In this document: piece by piece, positions 51,979-61,591 of the stretch
How positions within the stretch are numbered: the first letter of the stretch is position 1
How the letters are laid out: every line of letters begins with the position of its first letter
Origin: RGIG3178 sp963674495
Lineage (GTDB): Bacteria > Bacillota > Clostridia > Christensenellales > QAND01
Direction of reading: 5' to 3'
Assembly: GCA_963674495.2 (NCBI GenBank)
Contig: CAXXLG010000001.1
Location: forward strand, 682,001-746,000
DNA length: 64,000 bases
Made by a program: the position numbers and the translations under genes
Notes under the pieces: generated by a model
Told to the model about the DNA's origin: nothing
Database searches by the model: none
What the model saw: the letters and a program-made list of their open reading frames with translations, nothing else

Positions 51979-52492
51979 CCACGCACACCTCGGACAATGC
52001 CTCTTCATCCAGTTCCATGATTCCCTGATCGACGTCCACGCTGCGTACCACTCGCTTAAGCGCCGGGAACAGTATGTGCGTCCCGTCAGCGCGCTCAACG
52101 TCGTATACGTCCACGCCGCCGGTTTGAATGACCTCGCGCAACGTACCTAGCTTCTTTTGATCCGCGTTCACGGCAAGTCCGATCAAATCAGCGATAAACC
52201 AACTATCATTGGGCAAAACAACGGCATCCTCGCGCGCGACACAAATGTAGGCGTTTTTCATTTTACCCACGGCTTCGCGCGTATAGTAACCTTCAAGATA
52301 CGCATAGACCGCATTTTGGTCAAATCGGTTGACCGTGATTTTCGCATCGGTATAGGTGCCATTTTGTTCGATGATTACCTGGTTCAGGTTACTGTAACGA
52401 TTCACGTCATTCGTCAAAGGCCGGATCTTCATTTCGCCCTTGATGCCTTGCGGTCGGACGATCAGACCTATGCGCAACACATCCCCTTTCAT
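51968..52492 (-). CDS. rimM: 16S rRNA processing protein RimM
   Basis: Helps mature the head of the 30S subunit. The RimM barrel starts RIGLIVRPQGIKGEMKIRPLT and a PRC-barrel domain covers about 95-170 (DLIGLAVNADQKKLGTLREV). The length is 174 residues. The ATG at 52492 overlaps khpA as ATGA; a GTG or TTG a few codons later, after AAAGGGG, is also possible. Confidence 0.94.
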   Translation of the reverse strand: MKGDVLRIGLIVRPQGIKGEMKIRPLTNDVNRYSNLNQVIIEQNGTYTDAKITVNRFDQNAVYAYLEGYYTREAVGKMKNAYICVAREDAVVLPNDSWFIADLIGLAVNADQKKLGTLREVIQTGGVDVYDVERADGTHILFPALKRVVRSVDVDQGIMELDEEALSEVCVDED

Positions 52493-52725
52493 TCCACAAT
52501 GTCCACGTTGTAGCGGATTTGAAGGTTTTCCTTGGCGGCAGCGGCTTTGACAACGGTACGTATCGCCTTCGCGATTCGTCCCTGTTTGCCGATGACCTTG
52601 CCCATGTCGTCATTGTTCACGCGGATCTCAATGGTGACCGCTTCATCCTTTTCCACGCGCTCAACGCGCACGTCTTCAGGATGATCCACCAGTGCCTTTG
52701 CGATATATTCCACAAGATTTTCCAT
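52489..52725 (-). CDS. khpA: RNA-binding KH protein KhpA
   Basis: Small KH-domain protein of 78 residues that partners KhpB/EloR in Gram-positives and affects cell elongation. The GxxG loop is GKQGRIAKAI. It begins MENLVEYIAKALVDHPEDV, as is usual for the family. AAAGGAG precedes the ATG at 52725. It is located between rpsP and rimM, its normal place. Confidence 0.95.
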   Translation of the reverse strand: MENLVEYIAKALVDHPEDVRVERVEKDEAVTIEIRVNNDDMGKVIGKQGRIAKAIRTVVKAAAAKENLQIRYNVDIVE

Positions 52726-52735
52726 GGTTTCTCCT

Positions 52736-52984
52736 TTACGCCTGAACGGTCCCACTCTTTTTCAACAGGGCCCGTACCGTGTCGGATGGTTGCGCGCCTT
52801 TGCTCAACCAATACTGTGCACGTTCGCTGTCCACTTTGACCTGCGCTGGGTCGGTGAGCGGATTGTAGAAGCCGATTTCTTCGATAAAGCGCCCGTCGCG
52901 CGGTGAGCGCGAATCGGATACGACAATACGATAAGACGGCGCCTTCTTTGCTCCCACTCTTTTAAGCCTGATCTTTACTGCCAT
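52736..52984 (-). CDS. rpsP: 30S ribosomal protein S16
   Basis: 82 residues. The start MAVKIRLKRVGAKKAPSYRI and RDGRFIEEIGFYNPL are highly conserved in S16. GGAGG precedes the ATG. It lies between ffh and khpA as in most Firmicutes. Confidence 0.98.
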   Translation of the reverse strand: MAVKIRLKRVGAKKAPSYRIVVSDSRSPRDGRFIEEIGFYNPLTDPAQVKVDSERAQYWLSKGAQPSDTVRALLKKSGTVQA

Positions 52985-53040
52985 GTGTTTTATTCCTCCT
53001 AGAATCTATCATATCTGTTATCTATCAAAAACGCACGTGC

Positions 53041-54363
53041 CTAAAACGGCATTTTAAATCCGCGTTTTCGCATCGTTTTGTTGCCGGTCATCTGCCTGAG
53101 CAACTTCTTCATGGAATTAAACTCGTTGATCAACCGGTTGATATCGCTAACCTGCGCTCCGCTTCCCTTTGCAATGCGTCTGCGTCGCGATGCATTGATA
53201 ATTTCGGGGCGTTTGCGCTCCTTCAGCGTCATACTGTGGATGATGGCTTCCATCTTCATTGTTTTGTTCTCATCCAGTTGGGCATCGCCAATCTTGTTTT
53301 GCATGCCGGGCAGCATCGCCGCCACTTCGTCCATGCCACCCATTTGCTTGAGCTGCTGGAGTTGATCCAAAAATTCTTCCAACGTAAAATCCGCACGTTT
53401 GAGTTTTTGTTCCATTTGGGCGGCTTTGTCCATATCCATCGTTTCCTGCGCACGTTCGATCAACGTCAGCAGGTCCCCCATGCCCAGAATGCGTGACGCC
53501 ATGCGCTCGGGATGAAAAACCTCCATCTGGTCAAGCTTTTCACCCACTGACGCAAATTTGATGGGTTTTCCGGTCACCGCACGCATGGACAGCGCCGCAC
53601 CGCCGCGTGCATCCCCGTCTAGTTTGGTCAACACGATACCGCTCACAGACAACGCTTCACCAAACGCCTGTGCGATGTTCACCGCATCCTGTCCCGTCAT
53701 GGAATCCACGACCAACAGCGTTTCTGTTGGTGCAACGGCCTTTGCGATATCCTTGATCTGTATCATCAGCGTTTCATCGATGTGCAACCGTCCCGCCGTA
53801 TCCAATATCAGCGTGTCCCTCATGTCATCCTGTGCCGCTTTACGGGCCGCTTTTGCTATGGAAACGGGATCACTGCCGCCGCTATAAACAGGCACATCCA
53901 CCTGTTTGCCCAATGTCTTTAACTGCTCTATCGCCGCGGGACGCTGTATATCACACGCAGCCAGCATAGGATTTTTTCCATTCTTTTTTAGGTATAAGGC
54001 CAGTTTGCCTGCAAACGTCGTTTTGCCTGCACCCTGCAGGCCGCAGAGCATAATCACTGTCGGCAGCTTGCTGCTCGTGAGTAACTTCACGTTCTGACCA
54101 CCCATCAAGGCCGTCAATTCCTCATGCACGATCTTGATAACCTGTTGGCCGGGCGTCAGGCTTTTGAGCACTTCAGCACCCACGCACCTTTCGCTGATGC
54201 GTGCCGTAAATTCCTTGGTAACCTTGTAGTTCACGTCTGCTTCGAGCAGGGCAAGGCGTACCTGGCGCATGGCGTCCTTAACGTCGCTTTCAGACAATTT
54301 TCCACGGCCTGTGATCTTCTTGAATGTGGATTTAAGCTTTTCGCCTAGCGATTCAAAAGCCAT
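53041..54363 (-). CDS. ffh: Signal recognition particle protein Ffh
   Basis: Binds 4.5S/6S-type SRP RNA and signal sequences and directs proteins to the membrane. The N domain (1-85) is followed by the GTPase G domain with GLQGAGKTTFAGKLA, DTAGRLHID and TKLDGDARGGAALS. The Met-rich M domain (about 295-440) contains KRPEIINASRRRRIAKGSGAQVSDINRL in parts, which holds the RNA. The length is 440 residues. The SRP RNA gene is not in the window. Confidence 0.98.
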   Translation of the reverse strand: MAFESLGEKLKSTFKKITGRGKLSESDVKDAMRQVRLALLEADVNYKVTKEFTARISERCVGAEVLKSLTPGQQVIKIVHEELTALMGGQNVKLLTSSKLPTVIMLCGLQGAGKTTFAGKLALYLKKNGKNPMLAACDIQRPAAIEQLKTLGKQVDVPVYSGGSDPVSIAKAARKAAQDDMRDTLILDTAGRLHIDETLMIQIKDIAKAVAPTETLLVVDSMTGQDAVNIAQAFGEALSVSGIVLTKLDGDARGGAALSMRAVTGKPIKFASVGEKLDQMEVFHPERMASRILGMGDLLTLIERAQETMDMDKAAQMEQKLKRADFTLEEFLDQLQQLKQMGGMDEVAAMLPGMQNKIGDAQLDENKTMKMEAIIHSMTLKERKRPEIINASRRRRIAKGSGAQVSDINRLINEFNSMKKLLRQMTGNKTMRKRGFKMPF

Positions 54364-54696
54364 TTACTGTCCCTCCCATTCTTTGATCAAAGCACTGATA
54401 CGTACGCCGTATTCCTTCAGACCCCGTTTGTTCAGATCCGTTTGCAATGCATGCAGTCCGTTTCTCAGCGTCGTATACCGCGCTGCAAAATGGAGTTGCT
54501 TTTCCATCTGTTCCAGTGTCCGTTCAGCCCGTACCAGCGCATCACGGACACCCTGTCGGCTGATGTCCATAAGCTGTGCTATCTCGGACAGCGAATAGTC
54601 CTGATAACAAGAATATTCCATCAAAGATCGCTGATGATCTGTCAGCATCTGCCCATAGAAATCCAGCAGCAAGCCCAAATAGATCTTCTTTTCCAT
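54364..54696 (-). CDS. ylxM: YlxM family helix-turn-helix protein
   Basis: Small protein of 110 residues found before ffh; in streptococci it modulates SRP GTPase activity. It resembles sigma region 4: the helix-turn-helix lies in YSLSEIAQLMDISRQGVRDALVRAERTL. It starts MEKKIYLGLLLDFYGQMLTDHQRSL, a family mark. The ATG at 54696 follows AAGGGG; the frame is open to 54744. Confidence 0.93.
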   Translation of the reverse strand: MEKKIYLGLLLDFYGQMLTDHQRSLMEYSCYQDYSLSEIAQLMDISRQGVRDALVRAERTLEQMEKQLHFAARYTTLRNGLHALQTDLNKRGLKEYGVRISALIKEWEGQ

Positions 54697-54751
54697 GTGA
54701 GGGCGCCCCTTAGATGTAAAGTGTTTTGCCTTTACACCATGCAATTAAAAC

Positions 54752-54780
54752 ACAAAATAAAAGCGCTGTCAAGCGCTTTT
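54752..54780 (-). terminator. Terminator after ftsY
   Basis: AAAAGCGCT and AGCGCTTTT form a perfect 9-bp stem with loop TGAC, followed by ATTTTG on the minus strand. It lies 15 bases after ftsY. Confidence 0.8.
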
Positions 54781-54794
54781 TATCGACGTATGGA

Positions 54795-55664
54795 TTATAA
54801 AAACAGAGAGTTAGCGAAATCCTCTGCATTGAAGGGCTGCCAATCGTCCACGCCTTCGCCAGTACCGCAGTACCACACTGGTATGCCGTATTGGTGCGCA
54901 ATCGCCAGCACAACACCGCCCTTGGCTGTCCCATCCAGCTTTGTCAACGCCAAACCGTCCACCTTGGCAATCTCGGAGAATACCCGTGCCTGCTCCATGC
55001 CGTTTAGGCCCGTTACTGCATCCAATACCAGCAACGTCACAACGCAACCCGAGAATTCCCGTTCGACCACGCGGCGCATTTTGGCAAGCTCCTCCATCAG
55101 GTTTTTGCGGTTGTGTAGCCGGCCTGCCGTATCACAGATTACGACGTCGCATTTTCGAGCTTTGCCCGCCGCGATGGCGTCAAATAAAACGGCGGCAGGA
55201 TCGCTCCCCTGTGCACCGCGCACGATGCTTGTGCCCGTCCGCTGTGCCCAAATGGCCAACTGTTCCGCCGCCGCTGCGCGAAACGTATCGCCAGCGGCCA
55301 ACATTACACGCTTGTTTTCGCGTTCGAACATCATCGCCAGCCTGCCGATGGTCGTGGTTTTACCCGACCCGTTTACACCCACCACCAACAGCAACAGCGG
55401 ATATTGAAAATGCGGTCCGTCGTTTCGCATGATGTCCGCAGCAATTTGGGCAATCAACTTTTTAGCCTCCCCACCTTTGCGAGCTTTTTGCTGTTTGACG
55501 CGCTCACGGAGACACTCTATTATATACGTTGCTGTTTGAACGCCAACATCCGACAGGATCAGCGTTTCCTCCAAAGTTTCGTAAAATTCATCGTCAAGAT
55601 CGCGTGAAAACAGCGCTCCCATCCTTTCAAACAATCCTTTTCTTGTCTTTTCGAGTCCCTTCAT
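54795..55664 (-). CDS. ftsY: SRP receptor FtsY
   Basis: Membrane-associated receptor for the SRP-ribosome complex. The NG domain is complete: GVNGSGKTTTIGRLA, the DTFRAAAAEQLAIWA box, DTAGRLHNRKNLMEEL and TKLDGTAKGGVVLAI. The acidic N-terminal A domain is nearly absent, so it is of the short form (289 residues). It follows smc; both smc-ftsY and ylxM-ffh lie in this window. Confidence 0.97.
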   Translation of the reverse strand: MKGLEKTRKGLFERMGALFSRDLDDEFYETLEETLILSDVGVQTATYIIECLRERVKQQKARKGGEAKKLIAQIAADIMRNDGPHFQYPLLLLVVGVNGSGKTTTIGRLAMMFERENKRVMLAAGDTFRAAAAEQLAIWAQRTGTSIVRGAQGSDPAAVLFDAIAAGKARKCDVVICDTAGRLHNRKNLMEELAKMRRVVEREFSGCVVTLLVLDAVTGLNGMEQARVFSEIAKVDGLALTKLDGTAKGGVVLAIAHQYGIPVWYCGTGEGVDDWQPFNAEDFANSLFL

Positions 55665-55677
55665 CTTTATCTCCCAA

Positions 55678-58600
55678 CTATGCGAACTTCACGCTGACAG
55701 TCTTTGAAACGCCAGCTTCCTCCATCGCAATGCCGTACAGGTACGAGGCCGCTTCCATGGTCGATCGGCGGTGCGTGATGATGACAAACTGCGTATTCTC
55801 CGCGTACGTTTTAAGAAATTCAGCGAATAGGTGTAAATTCTCGTCATCCAAAGCAGATTCGATCTCGTCGAGTATGCAAAATGGCGTGGCATGCGCTTCA
55901 AGCAATGCGAAAAGCAGTGCAATGGCGGTCAGCGCTCGCTCCCCACCCGACAGAAGCGTGATGAGTTGTAGGTTCTTGCCCGGCGGTTGAGCTATGATAT
56001 CGATGGGGCATTCCATCGCATGTCGTGGATCCTCCAGTACAAGTTCAGCTTTGCCGCCACCGAACAGATGTTTGAATATTCGGTCAAAATGCGTGTTGAT
56101 GATGTCAAATTGCTCGACAAACTGCTGTTGCATTTGAACGGTCAGATCGTGGATCAGTTGCTCAAGATCCGCACGCGCCCGGCCCAAATCGTCCTTTTGT
56201 GTTGTCAAATAAACAAAGCGTTCCTCCACGCGGCGGTATTCATCGATGGCACCGCGGTTAACGTCACCCATGGCTCGAAGTTGTTCGCGCAGGGTTTGCA
56301 CATCCCGCAATGCGTTTTTAATGTTTATATCCTGCTTGTAGGGCAATGCATTTGCATAAGTCAATTCGTAGTTTTCCCAAAGCCTCGATTGCATGTGCTC
56401 GAAATCCGATTCAAGGCGCTCCATTTGCGTCTCGATATGGAATTTCTTTTCCCGCTGCTCCATCATGACCGCGCGGTTCGTTCCCACACTTTCGGTAAGC
56501 TCGATGCGCCGCGCACATAGCGCTTCATGTTGAGCGGATACAGCACAGAGCGCAGCATTGTTTTCGTCCTCGGCGGCCTGTCTGGCCGCGCGTTCGTTTT
56601 GGATGCGCTCGATTTCAGCGCTGGCTTCCTGTTGTGCCTGCGCATTATCCGCAAGACTTTGCATCTCATTGGTAATGCTCTGGCGGATTCGTTCCATCTC
56701 CTGTTGCGCACGTATATTTTCCGTTTCATACGCTTTAAGTTCGCTGTTCTTAACGGCAAGATCCGCGCGTAAAGCGTTAACTTTATTTGACAATGCTTCC
56801 CGTTGAATACGCATGGAAGCGAGCTTCTTTGTATCCGATTCTATGGATTCGCGCAGCGTCTGTTCATCCTGAGGTTTACTGCTGTCAAGTTGCTCCATTT
56901 CGCGTTTTGCATTCTCGTGCATAGAGCCAATGCGCTTTGCTTGTTCCATCAACTGTTCATAGCTCGCTTGCATGCGCTGTCTTAACGTTTTGGCAGATTC
57001 AAGTCGCTCCATAATCTGGCGCAGATCTCCCTGTTTTTCATACAATTCCGTCCGCTTTCTCTCAGAATCGGTTTGCAATTCGCTGACAACTGCCTGGATC
57101 TTCTGATGCTGCGCTTCGGTTCGTTGTTGTGCTTCCCGTGCTTCTGCAAGCGACTTTTGTGCTTCTTTGACAAGCCTGTCCCTTGCAATCAATTTGAACT
57201 CCCGTACACTGCCGCCCGTCATGGCGCCACCGGATTGGAGGATATCCCCGTTGAGCGTCACACAGCGGAACGAAAACGAGCATTTTTTTGTCAGCGCAAT
57301 ACCCGCATCGATATTCTCCACGATCATGGTGCGGCCCAGCAAATACGCTACACTGCGCTGTGCAGCTTCGTGATGACCGATCATCTCGCTGGCGATACCC
57401 AACACGCCGTCTCCGACCAATCGTGTTCGTTCCGTGACGGAGAACTGACGTACATGTAGGGATTGCTGTGGCAAAAAGGTAACGCGTCCATATTGATTGG
57501 CGCGCAGGTACGCGATCAACCGTTTGGCCGTTTGTTGGGAATCCACCACGATGTTCTGTAAACTGCCGCCCAATACCTGCTCAACGGCCGTTTCAAATCG
57601 TTTTGGTACGTTGAGCAACCCGGCCACCGTACCCAATACGTCGGTATTATCCGTGCGCTTTTGCCCGATATCCTGCATGAGTCTTTTCACGCTGTTGGAA
57701 TACCCTTCAAAATCACGCAGCAATTGTGTCTGGGCCTTTAGGATGTTTTCACGGCGGTTACATTCGCCTTGTGCCAACACCAGCACCTGTCGCGCCTTTT
57801 CCAATCGCTGTTGCGCATCCTCGAGTTTGTTCTGGATATGCTCATACGCCTGTTGTATGCCCTTTACGGCTTGCTTACAGGCATCCAAACTCAGGTTCGT
57901 TGCATCGATCTGCGCCTGGATACTCTCCAATTCCTCACGGGCTTGGGCTACACGCTGCGCCATCTCCTGTTCGCGCTCCTGCGCCTGTGCCCGCAACGCT
58001 TCATTACGGGCCAGTTTTGCCTTTCTCAATGCCTCGAAATCAATATTCTCCAAAAGCAGGCTCTTCTGTTCGTCCAAACGGCTCTCCCATGCGTTTAAAT
58101 CACGAGTCAACGCATCGAATTGTTTTGTTGCCTGTTCGTGTGCTTGCTCTAGTTCTATTATCCGTGACGCTGATACGGTATCCGCTTTATCAGATCGCGT
58201 ATCAAGGTTTTCCTGTTGTAGACGCAAGGCATCGATATGCTGATGCAATCTACTCTGTTCCTGCGCAAGGAATTCCAATTTTTGCCGTGACAATGCCTCG
58301 AGGCCCTCTGCACGTTGCAACACCGCGTTGATATCCATCCGCTTCTCACGAGCCCGGTTCAACAGATCATCCACGACCTGGAGTTTATTCTCCAGCGTAT
58401 CCAGTTCCATTTGATCGCTGTGAATGGATTTTCGACACGCGTTCTCTTCGCGCTCGACCTTTTGTTTATCGCCACCAAGCGATTGAACACGGGCTCGGTT
58501 CCGGCCATACTGATGCAAAAAAAGATTTATATCCAGCATCTTGAGCTTCCGCTGATATGCTAGCGCCTGCTCCGCTTGCTCTTTTTGCTCGCGCAATGGC

Positions 58601-59208
58601 TCAAGCGATTGCTCCAGCTCGGCCAGAATATCTTCGATGCGAACAATATCGCTTGCAACGCCATCCAGTTTCCGCCTAGCTTCCCCGCGGCGGATTTTGT
58701 ATTTCATCACACCGGCAGCTTCCTCCAACGCCTCCCGCCGTTCATCACCCTTGGATGACAGGATTTCCTCAATACGGCCTTGCCCGATGATGCTGTATCC
58801 TTCCCGGCCCACGCCAGTATCGTAAAACATCGCCTGTATGTCGCGCATACGGACGATTATATCATTGATCAAATAGGCGCTTTCTCCATTGCGGAACAAC
58901 TTTCGCGTTACCGCTACTTCGCTGGTGGGTAGTGGTAAAGTTTCATCCTCGTTGTCAAACACAAGTGTGACCTCGCACAGCGATGTGGGTTTGCGGGTGG
59001 TCGTTCCGTTGAATATAATATCTTCCATCTTGGTACCACGCAGCGCGCGTGCACTCTGCTCGCCCAAAACCCAACGTACGGCGTCGGCTACGTTGCTTTT
59101 GCCGCTCCCGTTCGGCCCGACAATCGCCGTAATCCCGTCGGAAAGCGAGAATACCACTTTGTCCGCAAAGGACTTGAAGCCCATGATATCAATGTGTTTC
59201 AGCCGCAA
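55678..59208 (-). CDS. smc: Chromosome partition protein SMC
   Basis: ATPase of the condensin complex with ScpA and ScpB. Walker A GPNGSGKSNV lies at 31-40. Two long coiled coils flank the hinge (about 510-640, VAGLLNVPKRFETAVEQVLGGSLQNIVV). The ABC signature LLSGGERALTAIALLFAL and Walker B FCILDEIESALDDEN lie near the C-terminus. The length is 1176 residues. The start is a TTG eight bases after AAGGGG. A terminator separates it from rnc upstream. Confidence 0.98.
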   Translation of the reverse strand: MRLKHIDIMGFKSFADKVVFSLSDGITAIVGPNGSGKSNVADAVRWVLGEQSARALRGTKMEDIIFNGTTTRKPTSLCEVTLVFDNEDETLPLPTSEVAVTRKLFRNGESAYLINDIIVRMRDIQAMFYDTGVGREGYSIIGQGRIEEILSSKGDERREALEEAAGVMKYKIRRGEARRKLDGVASDIVRIEDILAELEQSLEPLREQKEQAEQALAYQRKLKMLDINLFLHQYGRNRARVQSLGGDKQKVEREENACRKSIHSDQMELDTLENKLQVVDDLLNRAREKRMDINAVLQRAEGLEALSRQKLEFLAQEQSRLHQHIDALRLQQENLDTRSDKADTVSASRIIELEQAHEQATKQFDALTRDLNAWESRLDEQKSLLLENIDFEALRKAKLARNEALRAQAQEREQEMAQRVAQAREELESIQAQIDATNLSLDACKQAVKGIQQAYEHIQNKLEDAQQRLEKARQVLVLAQGECNRRENILKAQTQLLRDFEGYSNSVKRLMQDIGQKRTDNTDVLGTVAGLLNVPKRFETAVEQVLGGSLQNIVVDSQQTAKRLIAYLRANQYGRVTFLPQQSLHVRQFSVTERTRLVGDGVLGIASEMIGHHEAAQRSVAYLLGRTMIVENIDAGIALTKKCSFSFRCVTLNGDILQSGGAMTGGSVREFKLIARDRLVKEAQKSLAEAREAQQRTEAQHQKIQAVVSELQTDSERKRTELYEKQGDLRQIMERLESAKTLRQRMQASYEQLMEQAKRIGSMHENAKREMEQLDSSKPQDEQTLRESIESDTKKLASMRIQREALSNKVNALRADLAVKNSELKAYETENIRAQQEMERIRQSITNEMQSLADNAQAQQEASAEIERIQNERAARQAAEDENNAALCAVSAQHEALCARRIELTESVGTNRAVMMEQREKKFHIETQMERLESDFEHMQSRLWENYELTYANALPYKQDINIKNALRDVQTLREQLRAMGDVNRGAIDEYRRVEERFVYLTTQKDDLGRARADLEQLIHDLTVQMQQQFVEQFDIINTHFDRIFKHLFGGGKAELVLEDPRHAMECPIDIIAQPPGKNLQLITLLSGGERALTAIALLFALLEAHATPFCILDEIESALDDENLHLFAEFLKTYAENTQFVIITHRRSTMEAASYLYGIAMEEAGVSKTVSVKFA

Positions 59209-59233
59209 TCAAAGCACCCCTTCCAGCTCCATC

Positions 59234-59255
59234 AAAAAGCCCGCGCACCGCGGGC
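59234..59255 (-). terminator. Terminator after rnc
   Basis: GCCCGCG and CGCGGGC form a 7-bp GC stem with a 3-nt loop, followed by TTTTTG on the minus strand. It lies between rnc and smc, so full smc expression needs read-through or a separate promoter. Confidence 0.75.
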
Positions 59256-59269
59256 AAACCTAGCAAAAA

Positions 59270-59983
59270 TCACGCCTTTGTATCCTTTTTGTTCTGCAGC
59301 ATTATAGTCGCATGCTCCGCTGCTCTCTGCTCTGCTTCCTTTTTTGTTCTGCCCGTGGCGTTACAAAGTAGCCGATCCCCTATTAAAACGCCGACCGTGA
59401 ACAGTGGCGCATGCGGCGGGCCCTCTATTGCTATCGTATCGTATATCGGCGGATCCAGCTGATTTTTTGCGCATATTTGTTGGAGCATAGTCTTGTGATC
59501 TTGACCGCCTCCGTCGTCGAGTGCAGATTGCACCGCATCTTTCAACACATGCATAACGCATTCGCGTACGGCGTCAAAGCCGCCGTCCAAATACACCGCT
59601 CCCAAAATCGCCTCCATAACATCCGCTAGAATCGACGGCTTGTCCCGTCCGCCCGTGGCTTCCTCTCCCTTGCCAAGCAGGATGAGCGGACCGATTCCAA
59701 TGGCATGGGCCGCTCTGGCCAACGACCCCTCACACACAACGCTGGCGCGCATACGCGTTAGGTGTCCCTCGTCCACGTTTGCATCGCAATACAACCGTTC
59801 GCTGATCACGAAATCCAATATAGCGTCCCCGAGAAATTCCAAACGCTGATTGTTTTGCCCATAAACGCCGTTATAGCTGCAATGTGTCAATGCAAGGCTA
59901 ACAAGCATCGGATCTTCAAACCGGTATGCGAGCGCCGTGTACAGCATTTCCGCCTGCACGATTGTAAGCATCGTATTCGTCAT
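59270..59983 (-). CDS. rnc: Ribonuclease III
   Basis: Cuts double-stranded RNA, including rRNA precursors. The signature NQRLEFLGDAILDFVISERLY, with its metal-binding acids, is at about 41-61. The second acidic site is ILADVMEAILGAVYLDGG. The C-terminal dsRNA-binding domain covers about 160-230. The length is 237 residues. The ATG at 59983 overlaps acpP as ATGA. Confidence 0.97.
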   Translation of the reverse strand: MTNTMLTIVQAEMLYTALAYRFEDPMLVSLALTHCSYNGVYGQNNQRLEFLGDAILDFVISERLYCDANVDEGHLTRMRASVVCEGSLARAAHAIGIGPLILLGKGEEATGGRDKPSILADVMEAILGAVYLDGGFDAVRECVMHVLKDAVQSALDDGGGQDHKTMLQQICAKNQLDPPIYDTIAIEGPPHAPLFTVGVLIGDRLLCNATGRTKKEAEQRAAEHATIMLQNKKDTKA

Positions 59984-60210
59984 TCCTTGTGTGATGCAAT
60001 GTAATCCACAATATCCTGTACGGTTGTAAGTTTTGGCATGTCATCGTCCGGAATCTCTATATCGAATTGCTGTTCCATCTCCATCACCAGCTCAACGATG
60101 TTCAGTGAATCGGCTCGCAAATCCTCTACCAAGCGGCTTTCCGGTTTAATTTCGGACGGATCCAGCTTCAGTTCCGTCGCGATCATTGTTTGTGCCTGTT
60201 CAAATAACAT
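59980..60210 (-). CDS. acpP: Acyl carrier protein
   Basis: Carries growing acyl chains in fatty-acid synthesis on phosphopantetheine. The attachment Ser is at about 35 in EDLRADSLNIVELVMEMEQ. The 76-residue acidic, four-helix pattern is typical. It lies between plsX and rnc. Confidence 0.97.
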   Translation of the reverse strand: MLFEQAQTMIATELKLDPSEIKPESRLVEDLRADSLNIVELVMEMEQQFDIEIPDDDMPKLTTVQDIVDYIASHKE

Positions 60211-60240
60211 AGTAACTCTCTCCCATCAAAATAAATAAAA

Positions 60241-61269
60241 TTATTCCATTTCTTTATGATCCGAAGGGGTTCCCATTGCCCCCATATCAGCTTCTATGAT
60301 TGCCGGCACACGTTCCTTGACCATTTCCTGGCATTGGCGCAGCGCATTGTAGAAAGATTGACTGGTGCTGGCGCCGTGCGCTTTGATGATGCACTTTTTC
60401 ACACCCAGAAGGGGTGCACCGCCGTGCTCCGTATAATCAAGTTTCTTGCGAAACTCTCCCAACGTGGATTTTAACAACATGCCGCCCATCTTGCTGCGCT
60501 TGTTCTGCATTATGGCATCCTTGAGCATACTCGTCATGGTCTTTGCGGTGCCTTCTATGGCTTTGAGCGCAACGTTGCCCACAAATCCGTCGCACACGAC
60601 AACGTCCACATCCCCCGATAGCATCTCACGCGCTTCCACGCTACCCACAAAATTCAGCGGCATTGTCTTGATAATTTCATAGGCGGCGCGTACCAACGAA
60701 TCTCCTTTATGTGCCTCCACACCGTTGTTTAACAGGGCTACGCGCGGTTCATGAATATGCAATACATGCTGCATATACACCGAACCCATCAGCGCAAACT
60801 GCGCCAACCATTCCGGCTTGCTGTCCACATTGGCACCACAATCTATCAGCGCGACCTGTCGATTGTTGATCGTTGGCAGCAGCGGGGCCAGCGCAGGTCG
60901 CAGGATGCCGGGGATGCGCTTGACCAAAAGCGTAGCGCCAGCCAGTACCGCACCTGTGCTTCCCGCCCCTACGAAACCGTCCGCTTCGCCGTTGGCAAGG
61001 AACGTTAAAGCTTTGACAACGCTAGCTTCCTTTTTATGGCGAATTGCCGTTACCGGCGCTTCGTCGTTTCCGATGGTGTCACCGGCGTGTACTATATGCA
61101 ATCGCCCAGGATCGCAAATGGCTCCCTCAATGTGTTTGTTGAGGACATCCTCATCACCAAACAGAGTGAGATCCAGCTGGGGATAATCCATAACAGCTTC
61201 AATACATGCCTTCACTATGCATTGCGGGCCCTGATCCCCACCCATGGCATCGACGTTTAATTTAATCAT
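60241..61269 (-). CDS. plsX: Phosphate acyltransferase PlsX
   Basis: Makes acyl-phosphate from acyl-ACP for phospholipid synthesis. MIKLNVDAMGGDQGPQ at the start, ASVVKALTFLANGEADGFVGAGSTGAVLAG in parts and VVVCDGFVGNVALKAIEG are family marks. The length is 342 residues. The ATG at 61269 has AAAGGA upstream; the frame is open to 61314, over the -10 of the promoter. No FapR-type palindrome was seen in the leader. Confidence 0.96.
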   Translation of the reverse strand: MIKLNVDAMGGDQGPQCIVKACIEAVMDYPQLDLTLFGDEDVLNKHIEGAICDPGRLHIVHAGDTIGNDEAPVTAIRHKKEASVVKALTFLANGEADGFVGAGSTGAVLAGATLLVKRIPGILRPALAPLLPTINNRQVALIDCGANVDSKPEWLAQFALMGSVYMQHVLHIHEPRVALLNNGVEAHKGDSLVRAAYEIIKTMPLNFVGSVEAREMLSGDVDVVVCDGFVGNVALKAIEGTAKTMTSMLKDAIMQNKRSKMGGMLLKSTLGEFRKKLDYTEHGGAPLLGVKKCIIKAHGASTSQSFYNALRQCQEMVKERVPAIIEADMGAMGTPSDHKEME

Positions 61270-61313
61270 ATGATCATTCCTTTTAGCACGATGAAAATTG
61301 GATGTATAAAACA

Positions 61314-61342
61314 ATTATACTCAATTTTGATGCCAGCGACAA
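61314..61342 (-). promoter_or_regulatory. Sigma-A promoter of plsX-acpP-rnc
   Basis: TTGTCG (61337-61342), a 17-bp spacer and TATAAT (61314-61319) on the minus strand, downstream of the rpmF terminator. Confidence 0.65.
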
Positions 61343-61350
61343 GGCATAAC

Positions 61351-61376
61351 GAAAAGGGCGCCATACCGGTCGCCCT
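61351..61376 (-). terminator. Terminator after rpmF
   Basis: AGGGCG and CGCCCT pair across a 10-nt loop that can add CC-GG pairs, followed by TTTTCG. It lies about 10 bases after the rpmF stop. Confidence 0.65.
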
Positions 61377-61385
61377 CATTTTTCA

Positions 61386-61589
61386 TTATTGCGCTTTAGC
61401 TTGCCTTTTTTCTTCCTGAGTCGTGAGCACCTTGGATCCCTTATAGTATCCGCAGCTCTTGCAAGCCCTATGCGGAATCACCGGTTTTTTACACTGCGGG
61501 CACACGGATACGGTCACCGCGGGCGCATTGTCATGTGTTCTGCGCTTATCGCGCCTTGTTTTGGATACGCGTCTTTTCGGAACGGCCAT
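61386..61589 (-). CDS. rpmF: 50S ribosomal protein L32
   Basis: 67 residues with MAVPKRRVSKTRRDKRRTHD at the start and a four-Cys zinc ribbon (CPQCKKPVIPHRACKSCG; the ligand pattern is CxxC-x9-CxxC). The ATG at 61589 has GGAGG upstream; the frame is open to 61664 over the end of yceD. The yceD-rpmF-plsX order is conserved. Confidence 0.97.
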   Translation of the reverse strand: MAVPKRRVSKTRRDKRRTHDNAPAVTVSVCPQCKKPVIPHRACKSCGYYKGSKVLTTQEEKRQAKAQ

Positions 61590-61591
61590 CG